A model generated the notes under the pieces. That model ran no database searches. It worked only from the letters and a program-made list of their open reading frames with translations, and was not told the origin of the DNA. From positions 33,252,899-33,316,898 of the forward strand of contig OX365951.1 in assembly GCA_947247005.1 (NCBI GenBank): 64,000 bases of DNA, read 5' to 3'. The position numbers and the translations under genes are program-made. This document shows, in pieces, positions 49,275-61,485 of the stretch (the stretch's first letter is position 1; the number at the start of each line of letters is the position of its first letter). The DNA is from Spisula solida (Eukaryota; Mollusca; Bivalvia; Venerida; Mactridae).

Positions 49275-49835
49275 ATGAGACATTTTCCGGTTGGTGACAT
49301 GGGAACAATTAATGAAATGCTTTTGGCTGGACAGACTCAACGTCACGTTGGACGTCAGTGTAACGTCACTCATACCGTGGTCGGTCCTGTCGGGTATAGG
49401 TACCTGGGCACTTGGTTTGTTGTCGAACGCATAGGAAGTGCCCGTTCGAGTAAAACATATGACTGTATTGACCTTTATATTGTCAACATTGCTAAACGTG
49501 GGCGGTTCGAATCCGCTAAAACGTCGACTTCTTACTTTCGGCATGTATCTGGGGTTCGCATCTGTGACTAAGCTCTTAGAAACAGACTTCATGCTACCAA
49601 TAAGCATGCTCGCATTCCTGCTTTTCGTCCACCATTGACCCCAGAACACATGATGTTTTCACTGAGATTTTCTCTGGAACCCCGAAACATCCCGTTAGCC
49701 AGACTCCTGTCGGTTCTGTTCTTAGACGATTCAATGTTCTGTATAGACTTTAACGATGGCAAGAGACATGTGTGGCGACAAAACGAAATATTTCTGTACT
49801 TTTGTATCCAGGAACACGACAGGTTTGATGGTTAA
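49275..49835 (+). pseudogene. Decayed Tc1-like transposase in Q1
   Basis: One plus frame runs 187 codons with a single in-frame TAA at 49,569-49,571. It starts MRHFPVGDMGTINEMLLAGQ. The order of parts fits Tc1-like transposases: a helix-turn-helix region (LAGQTQRHVGRQCNVT), FESAK...FRHVSGVRICD, RNRLHATNKHARIPAFRPPL, then VLFLDDSMFCIDFNDG carrying the central Asp region, and CIQEHDRFDG. It then stops at TAA and lacks the C-terminal catalytic part. These enzymes cut and paste DNA flanked by TA. The protein is truncated and inactive. A 146-codon minus frame over it is a shadow. Confidence 0.85.
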
Positions 49836-49903
49836 AGAGTGCTAATTTACGGTAGGGTTGTCTATGGTGAAAGTGAACATTTACTATATATTTATGTGCG
49901 CTT

Positions 49904-52420
49904 GGTTTTCACTTAGGTATACTCTCTATCGAACACACACATTCAGTACAATTACGTAGTTATCTCGTTTAATATTGTATAAGATTCTGCTGTCATAATG
50001 TCTATCCACCAAGGGCATTTTAACAACAAATGTAATGAAGTTTTTAGTAGACCAAAACTACAGACATGATCACATCGTTCGTTAAACATTGCAGTAATAT
50101 TTGGTCAGACAGAAAAAAGCCGATAATGTATCTGCCTATGGTTACAGTGGATCAAGTTAAGATGAAAAATGTTCGTGGCGTAATAAAATAAAATAGGAAG
50201 ATTCATCAATTCTTTCATATCATCTGACGAATAAATATTTTGTTAAAATCTGAAACAAAACCTTACGGTGTGTATGTTTCCCGCTGACTTAATTAAACCA
50301 CACGAACTGCCAATGAAATAATTTTAGATAAATTGTAAAACTTAAATATAATTTATTTTACACTCCTCGTTTGCAAAGATTTGTAGAAACTGGAAAATAC
50401 ATACTTCATCACTAATGCGGTACATTTGTTGTATCCCATTGCGTTTTCATTTTTGGTTACGGTTTTTCGCTTTTCATATGATACGAATAATGTAATTTAG
50501 CAGTGCATAAAAATACAGTTTATTGCAGTCGTTGTGTACGTATGATATATATCATCTACTAACAACCAACAACCAACCACATGCAGTGTAGCTTAGACAC
50601 CCACACACTGATAAGAGCAATGTGAAACATTCTTGATCATAGTTATATGACAAATGCTAGGGAATGCATGTATTTATCGCTCAATGACACACATTCATTA
50701 TCATCAGAGAAACTATAAAAATATACTGTACTAATATCTTAGTGTCTGCATATATCTCTATTGAAGATTATTCAAAAATACGAAATTATCGCAGCACTAA
50801 AATTCATTTGACATGATGTCTTCCTGACCTTCCTTTATGTGAACACATATGTAGAGGATATAAGTAAAGGCTGTTAGATTCAACTTTTATATATCGCTGG
50901 CTTAGAATTATTCGACTCATGCATATTGGAAGTCTGCATCACAAGGCGCTTCTTATTAGCCTATTTTTCATGAAAATCGGAAATGAAGTTGAAAAAACTT
51001 GTTTTTTCTATAAGTAAAGAATAGTTTTCAGACAGTCGTTTCTTGTTTTCTCAAAATTATCGATTTCGTACTTACGACATTCTCACTCTAAGCCAGGACG
51101 TACAATTTTATCTAAAACGACTTGTGATACAAGAGTTAGAAATGTTAATTTCACCAGTCAAAGATTCACTGAACAAAGTGTTCAAAAATTAATAATTGTT
51201 TACTTTAAATCGTACATAGGACATAGTTTGTACTGAAAATGGTGATAAACAAGAACAGTATACACTTATTTCATGTCTGTTTGGTTAACAGTCAAAACTA
51301 TGGTCCCGAGGTATCGGGGAAGACTTTTGAACTGTTGCACGAGGCCGATAGGCCGAGGGCAACAGTTCAAAATGTCTTCCCCGATACCGAGGGACCATAG
51401 TTTTGACTGTTAACCCAAAACAGACATGAAATAACTGTTTTATTACCTAATACTCTATATAACTACAGTAAAGTTTCTACTTATACAACAAACAAAAAGG
51501 ATATTTCTAAGACATTTTGTCATACTAATAGGGGATAGTTTTTGTTATCAATTCAAGACTGTCATTATCCCCGTGATTTTATTATCAAACAAATAAAATC
51601 GGCACGTAATAAAGCAAAAAGGGACAAAACATTGTTCAAGAGTTATATTAAAAATACGCTATAGATCTAGCAGGGTGTTTTTGCAGGAATTTATATTGCG
51701 CATCGTAGTGCGCAGGTAACAGTTCATCCAGGGGTGTAACAGTCAAAACTGTTGCCCTCCTGGCAATGAACTGTTTCATACCTGAATCTAAAAATAAACA
51801 TTAAGACATGAAACAGTCAAAAATAACGAATTACTCGTTATATAGAGTGCTAGGTAATAAAACACGTTATGTTATCTTATTTTCCCAACAGTCAATCAAC
51901 TGTCTAATTGCTACTTATATTTATTACACATATATACTACCCAATGAATTATGATAATTACGAAACGCTTAAAATGTACAATAAATAAATGTTTCCTGAA
52001 GAATTGCTCAAATAAAACACCATATAATAATACTGTTGTTCAAACCACAATAACAACAACCAAGCAATAAAAGTACAGTTTCGGTCTCAATGCTTGGCTT
52101 GTATTTACACCTCTGGTGCTCGACAATTATATAAAGCATATTTCGGTGCTGTACCACGCAGCAATAATAACTAAAACTGCACAGGGAGAAATGTTCCATA
52201 TAGTTTCGGTAAAGATTGTGAAGACTGAATGCATGTGAGAATGTTAAACAAGCCGCGGGATAATGCTCTTACGAGTAAAATAGAGAACAACACTATAATT
52301 ACAACATAACAACTACGCGGAACTATTGCGAAATATAAAGTGATGCCATTTCACAGCATGGCATATTGTTTAAAAAATCAACATCAGAAAATTACATGGG
52401 GGATCACTCGCCTGTTTCAA
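49904..52420. repeat. Duplication block P2
   Basis: Nearly identical to P2' (59,582-61,485) except for the 602-bp insertion at 51,259-51,860 and small indels. Clearly diverged from P1. No gene seen: the 63-codon minus frame at 52,008-52,199 is shared with P2' only because the DNA is duplicated. Confidence 0.85.
51259..51860. mobile_element. 602-bp insertion with ~170-bp palindrome, P2 only
   Basis: Absent from both P1 (at 42,180) and P2' (at 60,926), where AAGAACA runs straight into CACGTTATG. The left part (51,266-51,436) is a near-perfect palindrome of about 85-bp arms around GGCCGATAGGCC. The arms include GTTAACAGTCAAAACTATGG. The rest begins GTTTTATTACCTAATACTCT (51,437) and ends with an inverted version of it, AGAGTGCTAGGTAATAAAAC. 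The insert has no coding sequence and no certain target duplication. Confidence 0.8.
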
Positions 52421-52748
52421 AGGTATACATCTATAATCATTCCTATTAACTTATACTAGGCTCATTTTGTAAATATTATTAATTAGTGTGACTATTTAAA
52501 AGGTAATTGTAAATTATGAATACAATGATGCTCAGGTAGTTGACATTTTCTGACCGAATTCTATAAAAGTACATGTATATAAATATTTTCCTCGCTCTAA
52601 ATGCAAATCGAACTAGAAAGCAAGGCTTGAATAATGCAATTTATTTCGCAATTGATTTTCTGTTCCAGAAATAGCAAAATGGTTAAAAACGGAATAAGAG
52701 ATGATAATAACCAGCAATATTACGACTGTGAGAAACGTGTCATTGAAA

Positions 52749-53184
52749 GCTTATTTGTAAGCGGATTTAGCTTAGTGGTAACGCACTGGGCTGTCAATCC
52801 AGAGGTCGTGGGTTCAATCCCTGGCATCGTAACTTGACATTTCTGAAATATTTATAATATTTCCCGCTATATCTGGCCGTGTGGTCTGCAAAGTATCTGG
52901 AAGTACCAGGAAGCTGTGTATCGGTGTTATACACCGGGCACTTTAAAGAACCAGGATGTCTATTCGAAATAAGAGCTAGGCGCACATCTGCAGCGCCTGA
53001 CATGCCTGTATCTAATGTCTCTCTCTCCCTTCAGGGGCTTTCTCTCAGTATGTCCTTCTGGCCAGATCATGCTGTATCTGCACTGGTAGAGGATGCACCT
53101 GCGCCCTTGTGGCTGCAACATGGGTAAAGTGCCTTTGAACGTGCGTTCGCATGAAAAAGGGCGCTATATAAATCTGGTATATTT
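52749..53184 (+). mobile_element. tRNA-headed SINE in Q1'
   Basis: Identical by eye to the Q1 copy, with the same flanking ATTGAAA (52,742-52,748 and 53,185-53,191). The identical flanks show that it was copied with the block and did not insert separately. Confidence 0.88.
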
Positions 53185-54669
53185 ATTGAAATGAACAAAC
53201 TGAGTTTAATTTATCCTGTATCCCGGGAGGAAAGTTTATTTAGAGACGAGAAAATAAAATACATCGTCTCTTTTACACTGCACCCCATTGCGTTTTCATT
53301 TTGGTTGCGGTAATTTGCCTTTCGAATAATATAAATAAAATAATATGAATTTATTATAATTATGATTTATCGCTATCATTGTGCTGATATATACTAATGT
53401 TATATCGTCTAGCGACAACTAACATATCATATAGAGTACCCTCGTCAAACACACGCTGATTAGGGTCCGGCGAACTATTCTCGCTTAGCGTCGTAGGTAA
53501 CAACATGTTAGTGAATGAGTTAATATGAATCAAATTCATTTAACAGTCGTCGGTAATTATTGATACTAATAGAGATTCTCTCGCAATTGGATGACATTTG
53601 CCGATCCGACAGGGAAAACACCAAAACACCTTAATTAACGTTTGTCTCAGTCGAACGCAAACGACAGAGTAGAACAATAGACGAAGTATCTGAAATAGAT
53701 CTTGGTCGATACATCTCGTTGACTGGTTTCCGATCGAAAGTTAAGTGATATCGATCCAACACCGTTTCATGCATTCCACGTACTCGTATCTTAGGTTGTT
53801 ATCGATTACTTTGCTCGACTTGCTCGAGTTTCACTCGATGGCAAATCGAACACCCCGGGTGTATCTTTTCTTCGAGGATTGTTTAAATTTGAACGCAAGT
53901 CGGGCTATTACTTCCTTGAACAAATCATTTTAAAAGATATAGAAAAGGTACTTGTTTAAGCTTTAAATAAACACCTCCCATTTTAAAACCCGTTTCGTCT
54001 AGCTGTTACAATAGGTCGATTAAAGGTGTATACTCGTGTACAGTAGTGATAAAACTGTTTGGAAAAGAAAATGAAACTTTCCTTGACGAAATATGGTCCT
54101 ATTTAAGAATCGTTGTATTCGTATGTGGGAGCAAGAACCATATTTATTTTAACATGTACTGTATAAAGAGATTATGCAATGTCTAATTCCCCAACTAGTC
54201 GATAGTTTAAGAAATATAACAGTGGCCTAATTTTATTTTGAAATGACCCTGATACACACCATCCAAATACCACAACGTCTACTAAAATGGTTGCAGAAAT
54301 CAAATAATAATTAGGTACTGATGAAAGATTTACAATTAGGCAGTGGCTCAATCTGTTGGCATATTTTATATCACTCAACTCTTTATATTATATTAGTGGG
54401 ACCTTTCTTTTCGGATCGAGTACTGGCATGAGCATGTAGGCCTATATGAGAAATATTCGCCAGACTTGTTAGTTAGTTATATAATAAGTCTTTCTTTTTC
54501 AGGAACGCAGCACTGTGATACATGTAACACATATAGTGACATGAATATAGCAAAATGACAAATACATGTAGACATGTGTATGGAAGACACACATGATCTG
54601 TACATACACCACAACCAATATAATGGAACGTTGTAAGACAGAACAATTATGCGCTTGCATTACATTAGA

Positions 54670-54871
54670 CACTGTAAATCAATTTATATTCGCGAATAAT
54701 AACTTTCGCGTTTATCTGATCATCGGCATATTCGCGACTACAAATTTTCGCGATTTTACGTTTCCCGCAATGTCTATATTAATGTGTTTAGCAATTTCGC
54801 GGCGACTTAATTCGCGAAATTCTACCACTAGCGATCTCCGCTAAATTAAATCGAGCGAAATAATTTCTTAG
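54670..54871. repeat. TTCGCG-rich MITE-like stretch in Q1'
   Basis: Same as 44,964-45,165, with one visible difference (TTTTACG for TTTTAAG). Confidence 0.5.
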
Positions 54872-56747
54872 TTTACAACACTACTATAGATTATTACAAA
54901 GTTAACTAGTTATTGGAAAATTACTTAATGCATGTTGTCGAGTTTCTCAGAGGATGTACCTTGTCCAAATGCCAAACACAATCTTCTGCAACTTTATTGC
55001 CGCTTCTTTGGCTGTCGAACACTACAGAATACAGCAATAAATTCAAGCAATGCAATCACTGAAACCCTAAGCTGCATTGCGCTGACACTTCTTAAAGTAA
55101 TATCACCAAATCAATTTCTATTTTATGAGGAACTGATCACCATTTGAAAATATAAATCGGAGAGGCTATGCTTGCTCGAGAGACATGTTCTGTTGCGTTA
55201 TGATAAATTCTGGAGATTATGATTGCACGAAAAAAGCTGTTACAAAACAGTATGGTTGCGAAACATAAGGGCGAAGTGTTAAATAAAGCATGATTTTCTT
55301 GTTTCCCCAAACACAACAACATGATACGAAGAAAATCTAAGCACCCCTTTGAGAGTGGTTGACCTTCAAAAAGCAAAAACACCACACCCTCTACGAAAGT
55401 GTTGTTTTTGTTTCTAACCATATTGTAAACAAACCAAACAATGAGTGTATAATTATGTTACAAAATGTACTCAAGAAATAACGCTATGCAATGCAAAGGA
55501 GATAATGCATTCTCGTATAATACAATCACTACGCTGCATTTGTTTCATTTGTTGCTGGTGAGTGGAAAACCATGTTTATTATGGCCATGAACCGGACAGG
55601 GAGACTAACTCCACAAATATGATTCATGCATGACTTTCAGGAACCACATATTCTCATATCCAAGCACGATGAATATTAATTACGCTCGAAAACATCGGCA
55701 CACGGGCTATGATAGCATTCAGAAAAAGAAAGAGTACATGCCCTGTGGAAGGGCAAACTCCGGTATCTGATCAGATCGGTTTATGATATAAAACCATCTT
55801 CAACAAATTTACAGAAAATTCCAATGTGCACAGTGGTGCTGACGAGAAACCTTAAATCACTGCCTCTCTTCGTGTTCATTTCACAAGGACGCTACACAAG
55901 ACGACATGACCAGGCTCTACGAGAAATTGCTGACATCATGTAAATATATAGAAAGAGGACACGGCCTCTCAACCAAACAAACAATACCAGTTTTGTAAAG
56001 GCTAAGAAAAACCCAGTGGATACCACCGAGAGGCCGATCCTCAATGTATTCTACGGTGCCAATTACTGGGAACTCGGTGAAAATCTTTTCCACACAACTT
56101 TCCGCACGGATATGGTCCTTGAATCACAAATACTCTCCCGAAATATGTGGAGTCTGGCACTGGTGCAATCATTTGATGAATTTCCAAAGGGATGTCATCA
56201 TGTGTGGAATACCGGTATGTCGCAACTTTTCCGTGTGTGTTTCCAGCTTCCTATTATCTTCGTGAAGCTATAAAGCCTATCAATGAACTAGGCTCTCTTT
56301 TAAGCTCTATCACGGTCCGCTCTCCTTTCCGCAACTGTTGTAGTCGGTCACAAATGTCGTCTCGGACCAAACGTTTTCAGTTCCAGTACTTTCTCTTACC
56401 TTGCTGTCAGTTGTGTGTTCATGCAGGCTATTTACTTACTTGTTTATTGTCTCCTGCTATTTTTCCTTTTCCCAAGTGAGTGGGTACTAAACAAATGTTT
56501 TCCAAGGTTTTAAACAATTCTCGTCATTTTACCGATTTTCTTTCCAACTGGTCCCACCAAAACATGTCGACATCTGTGTCAAACTGGCTCCTTTGCATAT
56601 AATTCTTGATTGACCATTTTACTCGTTCTAGTCTGCTGCTGGCATCGTGCAGTAGTCTGCCAGGTTCCAAATATATCAAATCAATAAAACACTACGTCAA
56701 TTGTGCGTTGTTATCAGAAATGACCATATATTGGCACAATGCTTGTA

Positions 56748-57742
56748 CGAGGGTCATTCAATATATTCGTAGACCATCGTTCTCATTTGATTATTATAGA
56801 GTTTTAACAATAATTTCTTATAGCATTACAAACAGTAACTTATTACCAACAGTCAATGCAAATTTATCTTCAATAATGCAAACCAGTAGCATGTCATCAG
56901 CCATTCTATTACCATAGTAACGCGCTACCACCCCCGACCGACGTGACTTGCCTTATTCATTTGTTCAACTAGTTATACATTCCGATTTAGGTTAATGTAC
57001 ATTCCAATGTTTCTGTCAGATTATTGCAAAATAATATCATGGGATGTCATGCAATTATGAAGTTATTTGGACGTCGGAGTGTGAATTAAAAACTGCTTTA
57101 TCAAGGCGAGTCGCGTTTTTAATAACGTTAAAATTTCTTTACGCATAGAAATTCATACGACTATTGAAAAACACAGCAGACACACAAGAGCTGCTACAGA
57201 GACCGAAAGGAGAACATACAGCATGCAGTGGTCTTGCGTTTAAGTGGCAAAAACAAATATCTGAAGCGCAGCATGGTATTTAAAACGATACAGTGATGTG
57301 CAGATAGGCAAACGTAGTTAACGTTTCACGCGACGTCTGTCGAAATGTGCGAAGTGTTTTCGTGTTAATATACAACCATTATGCCAAGCCTTAATCCTTA
57401 ACTTCGACTATATAAGATACTGTGGAAGATATATCAAATCATATACAATTCGAATGTTTATGCTTATTTCTATGTTAATAACATAATTTCATTTCGGGCT
57501 ACCATTTTAGAAACAGCAAAACATCAATAACGTCGCCGACGTCAGATAATAAATTGCGGTGTGTGGTGGTATGGTGATATTAATATTTTAACCATATTTG
57601 CTTTAAAATGCGTTGTTTAACGCAATAATTTCGGCACTTGTGTCCGAAAGACAATAGTTTAACGTGATGTAGTTTGTTTTTCTCTGTGTCGTGGGATGTT
57701 AAAATGATTAACACAGTCTACGAATTTATTGAGTGACCCTCG
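56748..57742. mobile_element. Mariner-type MITE in Q1', 995 bp
   Basis: Same ends, length and TA flanks (56,746-56,747; 57,743-57,744) as the Q1 copy. Internal small indels cancel in length. Confidence 0.8.
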
Positions 57743-58950
57743 TATTTTTTAATATACCAAGTTTTTAAGGTCACAAATATGGCTCTTGTACACAAGTTAT
57801 TTTATCTATATGTATGGCATCAATAAAACGGAAACATACTTTAAATAATGTATCAGGATATGCGAAGAAATATGCGCACATACAACTGTGGCATTCGTCC
57901 TTGAGACTCTTTGATAATCAGATGGCGTGTTAGCATGGCTTTTTTTAATCACCATTCCAATCAAGTTAAGATAATCAAGTAAGAAGCTACTGATTCTGGA
58001 GTGAATGGTCCTAAATAACAAACTGTTTGATAGCCTCGTCACACTAGTCACTGAATACCTAACATAGTATGATGATACATAAGTGCCGGCTGTAAATTGC
58101 TATCGTTTCATTTATTGCAATGTTTATATGTGTCTTGCATGTCCCGTCATTTTTGTTTTTGTTTTACGAGGTGTTAACAACAGGTAGAATTTATCATCTG
58201 TGTGTTATCGGCTGATCGTGTAATAAAGCAAGTTTAACTCTATATAATATCTGCGTCAAAACATGTCTTAGATTTGGCGTAAACAATTTTCTACTTATGA
58301 TGTTTTATATTTTATCTTAAAATTAGATTCATTTTATAAGATAATTGTATCGTTAATATGTTCACATTTATCTAGGCCATTCTATTTCTCAAAAGTAATA
58401 TCACGATGCGTTTTCGTGATGCTGTATGTTTTGTTATGGTTTATGTGCGATTTTCAATAAAATATTTTTCTCGTAATTATAATTTTCTCTTTAGCAGAAA
58501 TGTTCAAGAACTTATTTTGAGTAGCAATGCACATGCTAGACTATCTTTAGATTTAGAATGTAAATAGGATTTAGACATACTGGCAGCTGTTTCTAAAAGT
58601 TATTTATCTCTGATAGATTCTATCGATGACTAGTCACACTGCGGAAAATACAGTAGAACAACATTCCGCAAAAAATTTAAGGACCACTTTTTCAAACCTA
58701 TGTGTACATTTTATCTATTTAGAATTTAGTATACTTAAAGTATTGGAAAAATGTAAAACACACTTTTTATTGCGTAATTACACGGATCAACTGTGGATTT
58801 TGCTTTTGAACTGGTCTCGCTGCCAAACGCTGTGTTCCTGTCTATTCATTATAACAGTCAGTTTTGTAATGTTACTCGTTCAATTCATTTTCGTGTTAAG
58901 TTTGGGTAATTTTGGACTTTTATAGTGAGTATACGGCATAAACGCACCTG

Positions 58951-59514
58951 AGGAGACATTTCCCGGTTGGTGACATGGGAACAATTAATGAAATGCTTTT
59001 GGCTGGACAGACTCAACGTCACGTTGGACGTCAGTGTAACGTCACTCATGCCGTGGTCGGTCCTGTCGGCTATAGGTACCTGGGCACTTGGTTTGTTGTT
59101 GAACGCATAGGAAGTGCCCGTTCGAGTAAAACATATGACTGTATTGACCTTTATATTGTCAACATTGCTAAACGTGGGCGGTTCGAATCCGCTAAAACGT
59201 CGACTTCTTACTTTCGGCATGTATCTGGGGTTCGCATCTGTGACTAAGCTCTTAGAAACAGACTTCATGCTACCAATAAGCATGCTCGCATTCCTGCTTT
59301 CCGTCCACCATTGACCCCAGAACACATGATGTTTTCACTGAGATTTTCTCTGGAACCCCGAAACATCCCGTTAGCCAGACTCCTGTCGGTTCTGTTCTTA
59401 GACGATGCAATGTTCTGTATAGACTTTAACGATGGCAAGAGACATGTGTGGCGACAGAAAAACGAAATATTTCTGTACTTTTGTATCCAGGAACACGACA
59501 GGTTTGATGGTTAA
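58951..59514 (+). pseudogene. Decayed Tc1-like transposase in Q1'
   Basis: Copy of the relic at 49,275-49,835. The first ATG of the Q1 frame is lost here (ATGAGA has become AGGAGA), so the next Met is at 58,975. The same in-frame TAA is present at 59,245-59,247, showing that it predates the duplication. A three-base insertion near 59,455 keeps the frame. It ends in the same TAA after DRFDG. Confidence 0.83.
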
Positions 59515-59581
59515 AGAGTGCTAATTTACGGTAGGGTTGTCTATGGTGAAAGTGAACATTTACTATATATTTATGTGCGCT

Positions 59582-61485
59582 TGGTTTTCACTTAGGTATA
59601 ATCTCTATCGAACACACACATTCAGTACAATTACGTAGTTATCTCGTTTAATATTGTATAAGATTCTGCTGTCATAATGTCTATCCACCAAGGGTATTTT
59701 AACAACAAATGTAATGAAGTTTTTAGTAGACCAAAACTACAGACATAATCACATCGTTCGTTAAACATTGCAGGAATATTTGGTCAGACAGAAAAAAGCC
59801 GATAATGTATCTGCCTATGGTTACAGTGGATCAAGTTAAGATGAAAAATGTTCGTGGCGTAATAAAATAAAATAGGAAGATTCACCAATTCTTTCATATC
59901 ATCTGACGAATAAATATTTTGTTAAAATCTGAAACAAAACCTTACGGTGTGTATGTTTCCCGCTGACTTAATTAAACCACACGAACTGCCAATGAAATAA
60001 TTATAGATAAATTGTAAAACTTAAATCTAATTTATTTTACACTCCTCGTTTGCAAAGATTTGTAGAAACTGGAAAATACATACTTCATCACTAATGCGGT
60101 ATCCCATTGCGTTTTCATTTTTGGTTACGGTTTTTCGCTTTTCATATGATACGAATAATGTAATTTAGCAGTGCATAAAAATACAGTTTATTGCAGTCGT
60201 TGTGTACGTATGATATATATCATCTACTAACAACCAACAACCAACCACATGCAGTGTAGCTTAGACACCCACACACTGATAAGAGCAATGTGAAACATTC
60301 TTGATCATAGTTATATGACAAATGCTAGGGAATGCATGTATTTATCGCTGAATGACACAAATTCATTATCATCAGAGAAACTATAAAAATATACTGTACT
60401 AATATCTTAGTGTCTGCATATATCTCTATTGAAGATTATTCAAAAATACGAAATTATCGCAGCACTAAAATTCATTTGACATGATGTCTTCCTGACCTTC
60501 CTTTATGTGAACACATATGTAGAGGATATAAGTAAAGGCTGTGAGATTCAACTTTTATATATCGCTGGCTTAGAATTATTCGACTCATGCATATTGGAAG
60601 TCTGCATCACAAGGCGCTTCTTATTAGCCTATTTTTCATGAAAATCGGAAATGAAGTTGAAAAAACTTATTTTTTCTATAAGTAAAGAATAGTTTTCAGA
60701 CAGTCGTTTCTTGTTTTCTCAAAATTATCGATTTCGTACTTACGACATTCTCACTCTAAGCCAGGCCGTATTATTTTATCTAAAACGACTTGTGATACAA
60801 GAGTTAGAAATGTTAATTTCACCAGTCAAAGATTCACTGAACAAAGTGTTCAAAAATTAATAATTGTTTACCTTAAATCGTACATAGGACATAGTTTGTA
60901 CTGAAAATGGTGATAAACAAGAACAGAACACGTTATGTTATCTTATTTTCCCAACAGTCAATCAACTGTCTAATTGCTACTTATATTTATTACACATATA
61001 TACTACCCAATGAATTATGATAATTACGAAACGCTTAAAATGTACAATAAATAAATGTTTCCTGATGAATTGCTCAAATAAAACACCATATAATAATACT
61101 GTTGTTCAAACCACAATAACAACAATCAAGCAATAAAAGTACAGTTTCGGTCTCAATGCTTGGCTTGTATTTACACCTCTGGTGCTCGACAATTATATAA
61201 AGCATATTTCGGTGCTGTACTACGCAGCAATAATAACTAAAACTGCACAGGGAGAAATGTTCCATATAGTTTCGGTAAAGATTGTGAAGACTGAATGCAT
61301 GTGAGAATGTTAAACAAGCCGCGGGATAATGCTCTTACGAGTAAAATAGAGAACAACACTATAATTACAACATAATAACTACGCGGAACTATTGCGAAAT
61401 ATAAAGTGATGCCATTTCACAGCATGGCATATTGTTTAAAAAATCAACATCAGAAAATTACATGGGGGATCACTCGCCTGTTTCA
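59582..61485. repeat. Duplication block P2'
   Basis: Nearly identical to P2 without the 602-bp insertion, and with a 12-bp deletion near 60,100. Similarity to P2 continues to about 61,582 (B equivalent 52,517), which places the recent breakpoint in the overlap. No gene seen. Confidence 0.85.

Larger units (their letters stand above)
42715..49903. repeat. Duplication block Q1
   Basis: Nearly identical to Q1' (52,421-59,581), with an offset of 9,706 in the left part and about 9,676-9,679 at the right end. More diverged from Q2 (61,486 onward). It contains a SINE, a TTCGCG-rich MITE-like stretch, a mariner-type MITE and a decayed Tc1-like transposase. Segments 45,180-46,510 and 48,335-48,790 match copy III. 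All other frames of 60-103 codons are either unrecognisable or duplicated only because the DNA is duplicated. Confidence 0.85.
52421..59581. repeat. Duplication block Q1'
   Basis: Recent copy of Q1, with scattered single-base differences and small indels. Largest differences are a missing GGGA-type octamer near 55,600, a shorter segment near 57,765 and a missing ~40 bp at 58,700. It contains the same SINE, MITEs and Tc1-like relic as Q1. No independent gene is seen. Confidence 0.85.

Noticed and set aside
49495..49520. B-box-like GGTTCGAATCC suggesting a tRNA
   Set aside because: It encodes the GRFESA part of the Tc1-like transposase. No A box or acceptor stem is present at tRNA spacing.
49209..49649. 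146-codon minus-strand frame, repeated at 58,885-59,325
   Set aside because: It is the antisense shadow of the Tc1-like transposase relic, which has recognisable motifs on the plus strand.
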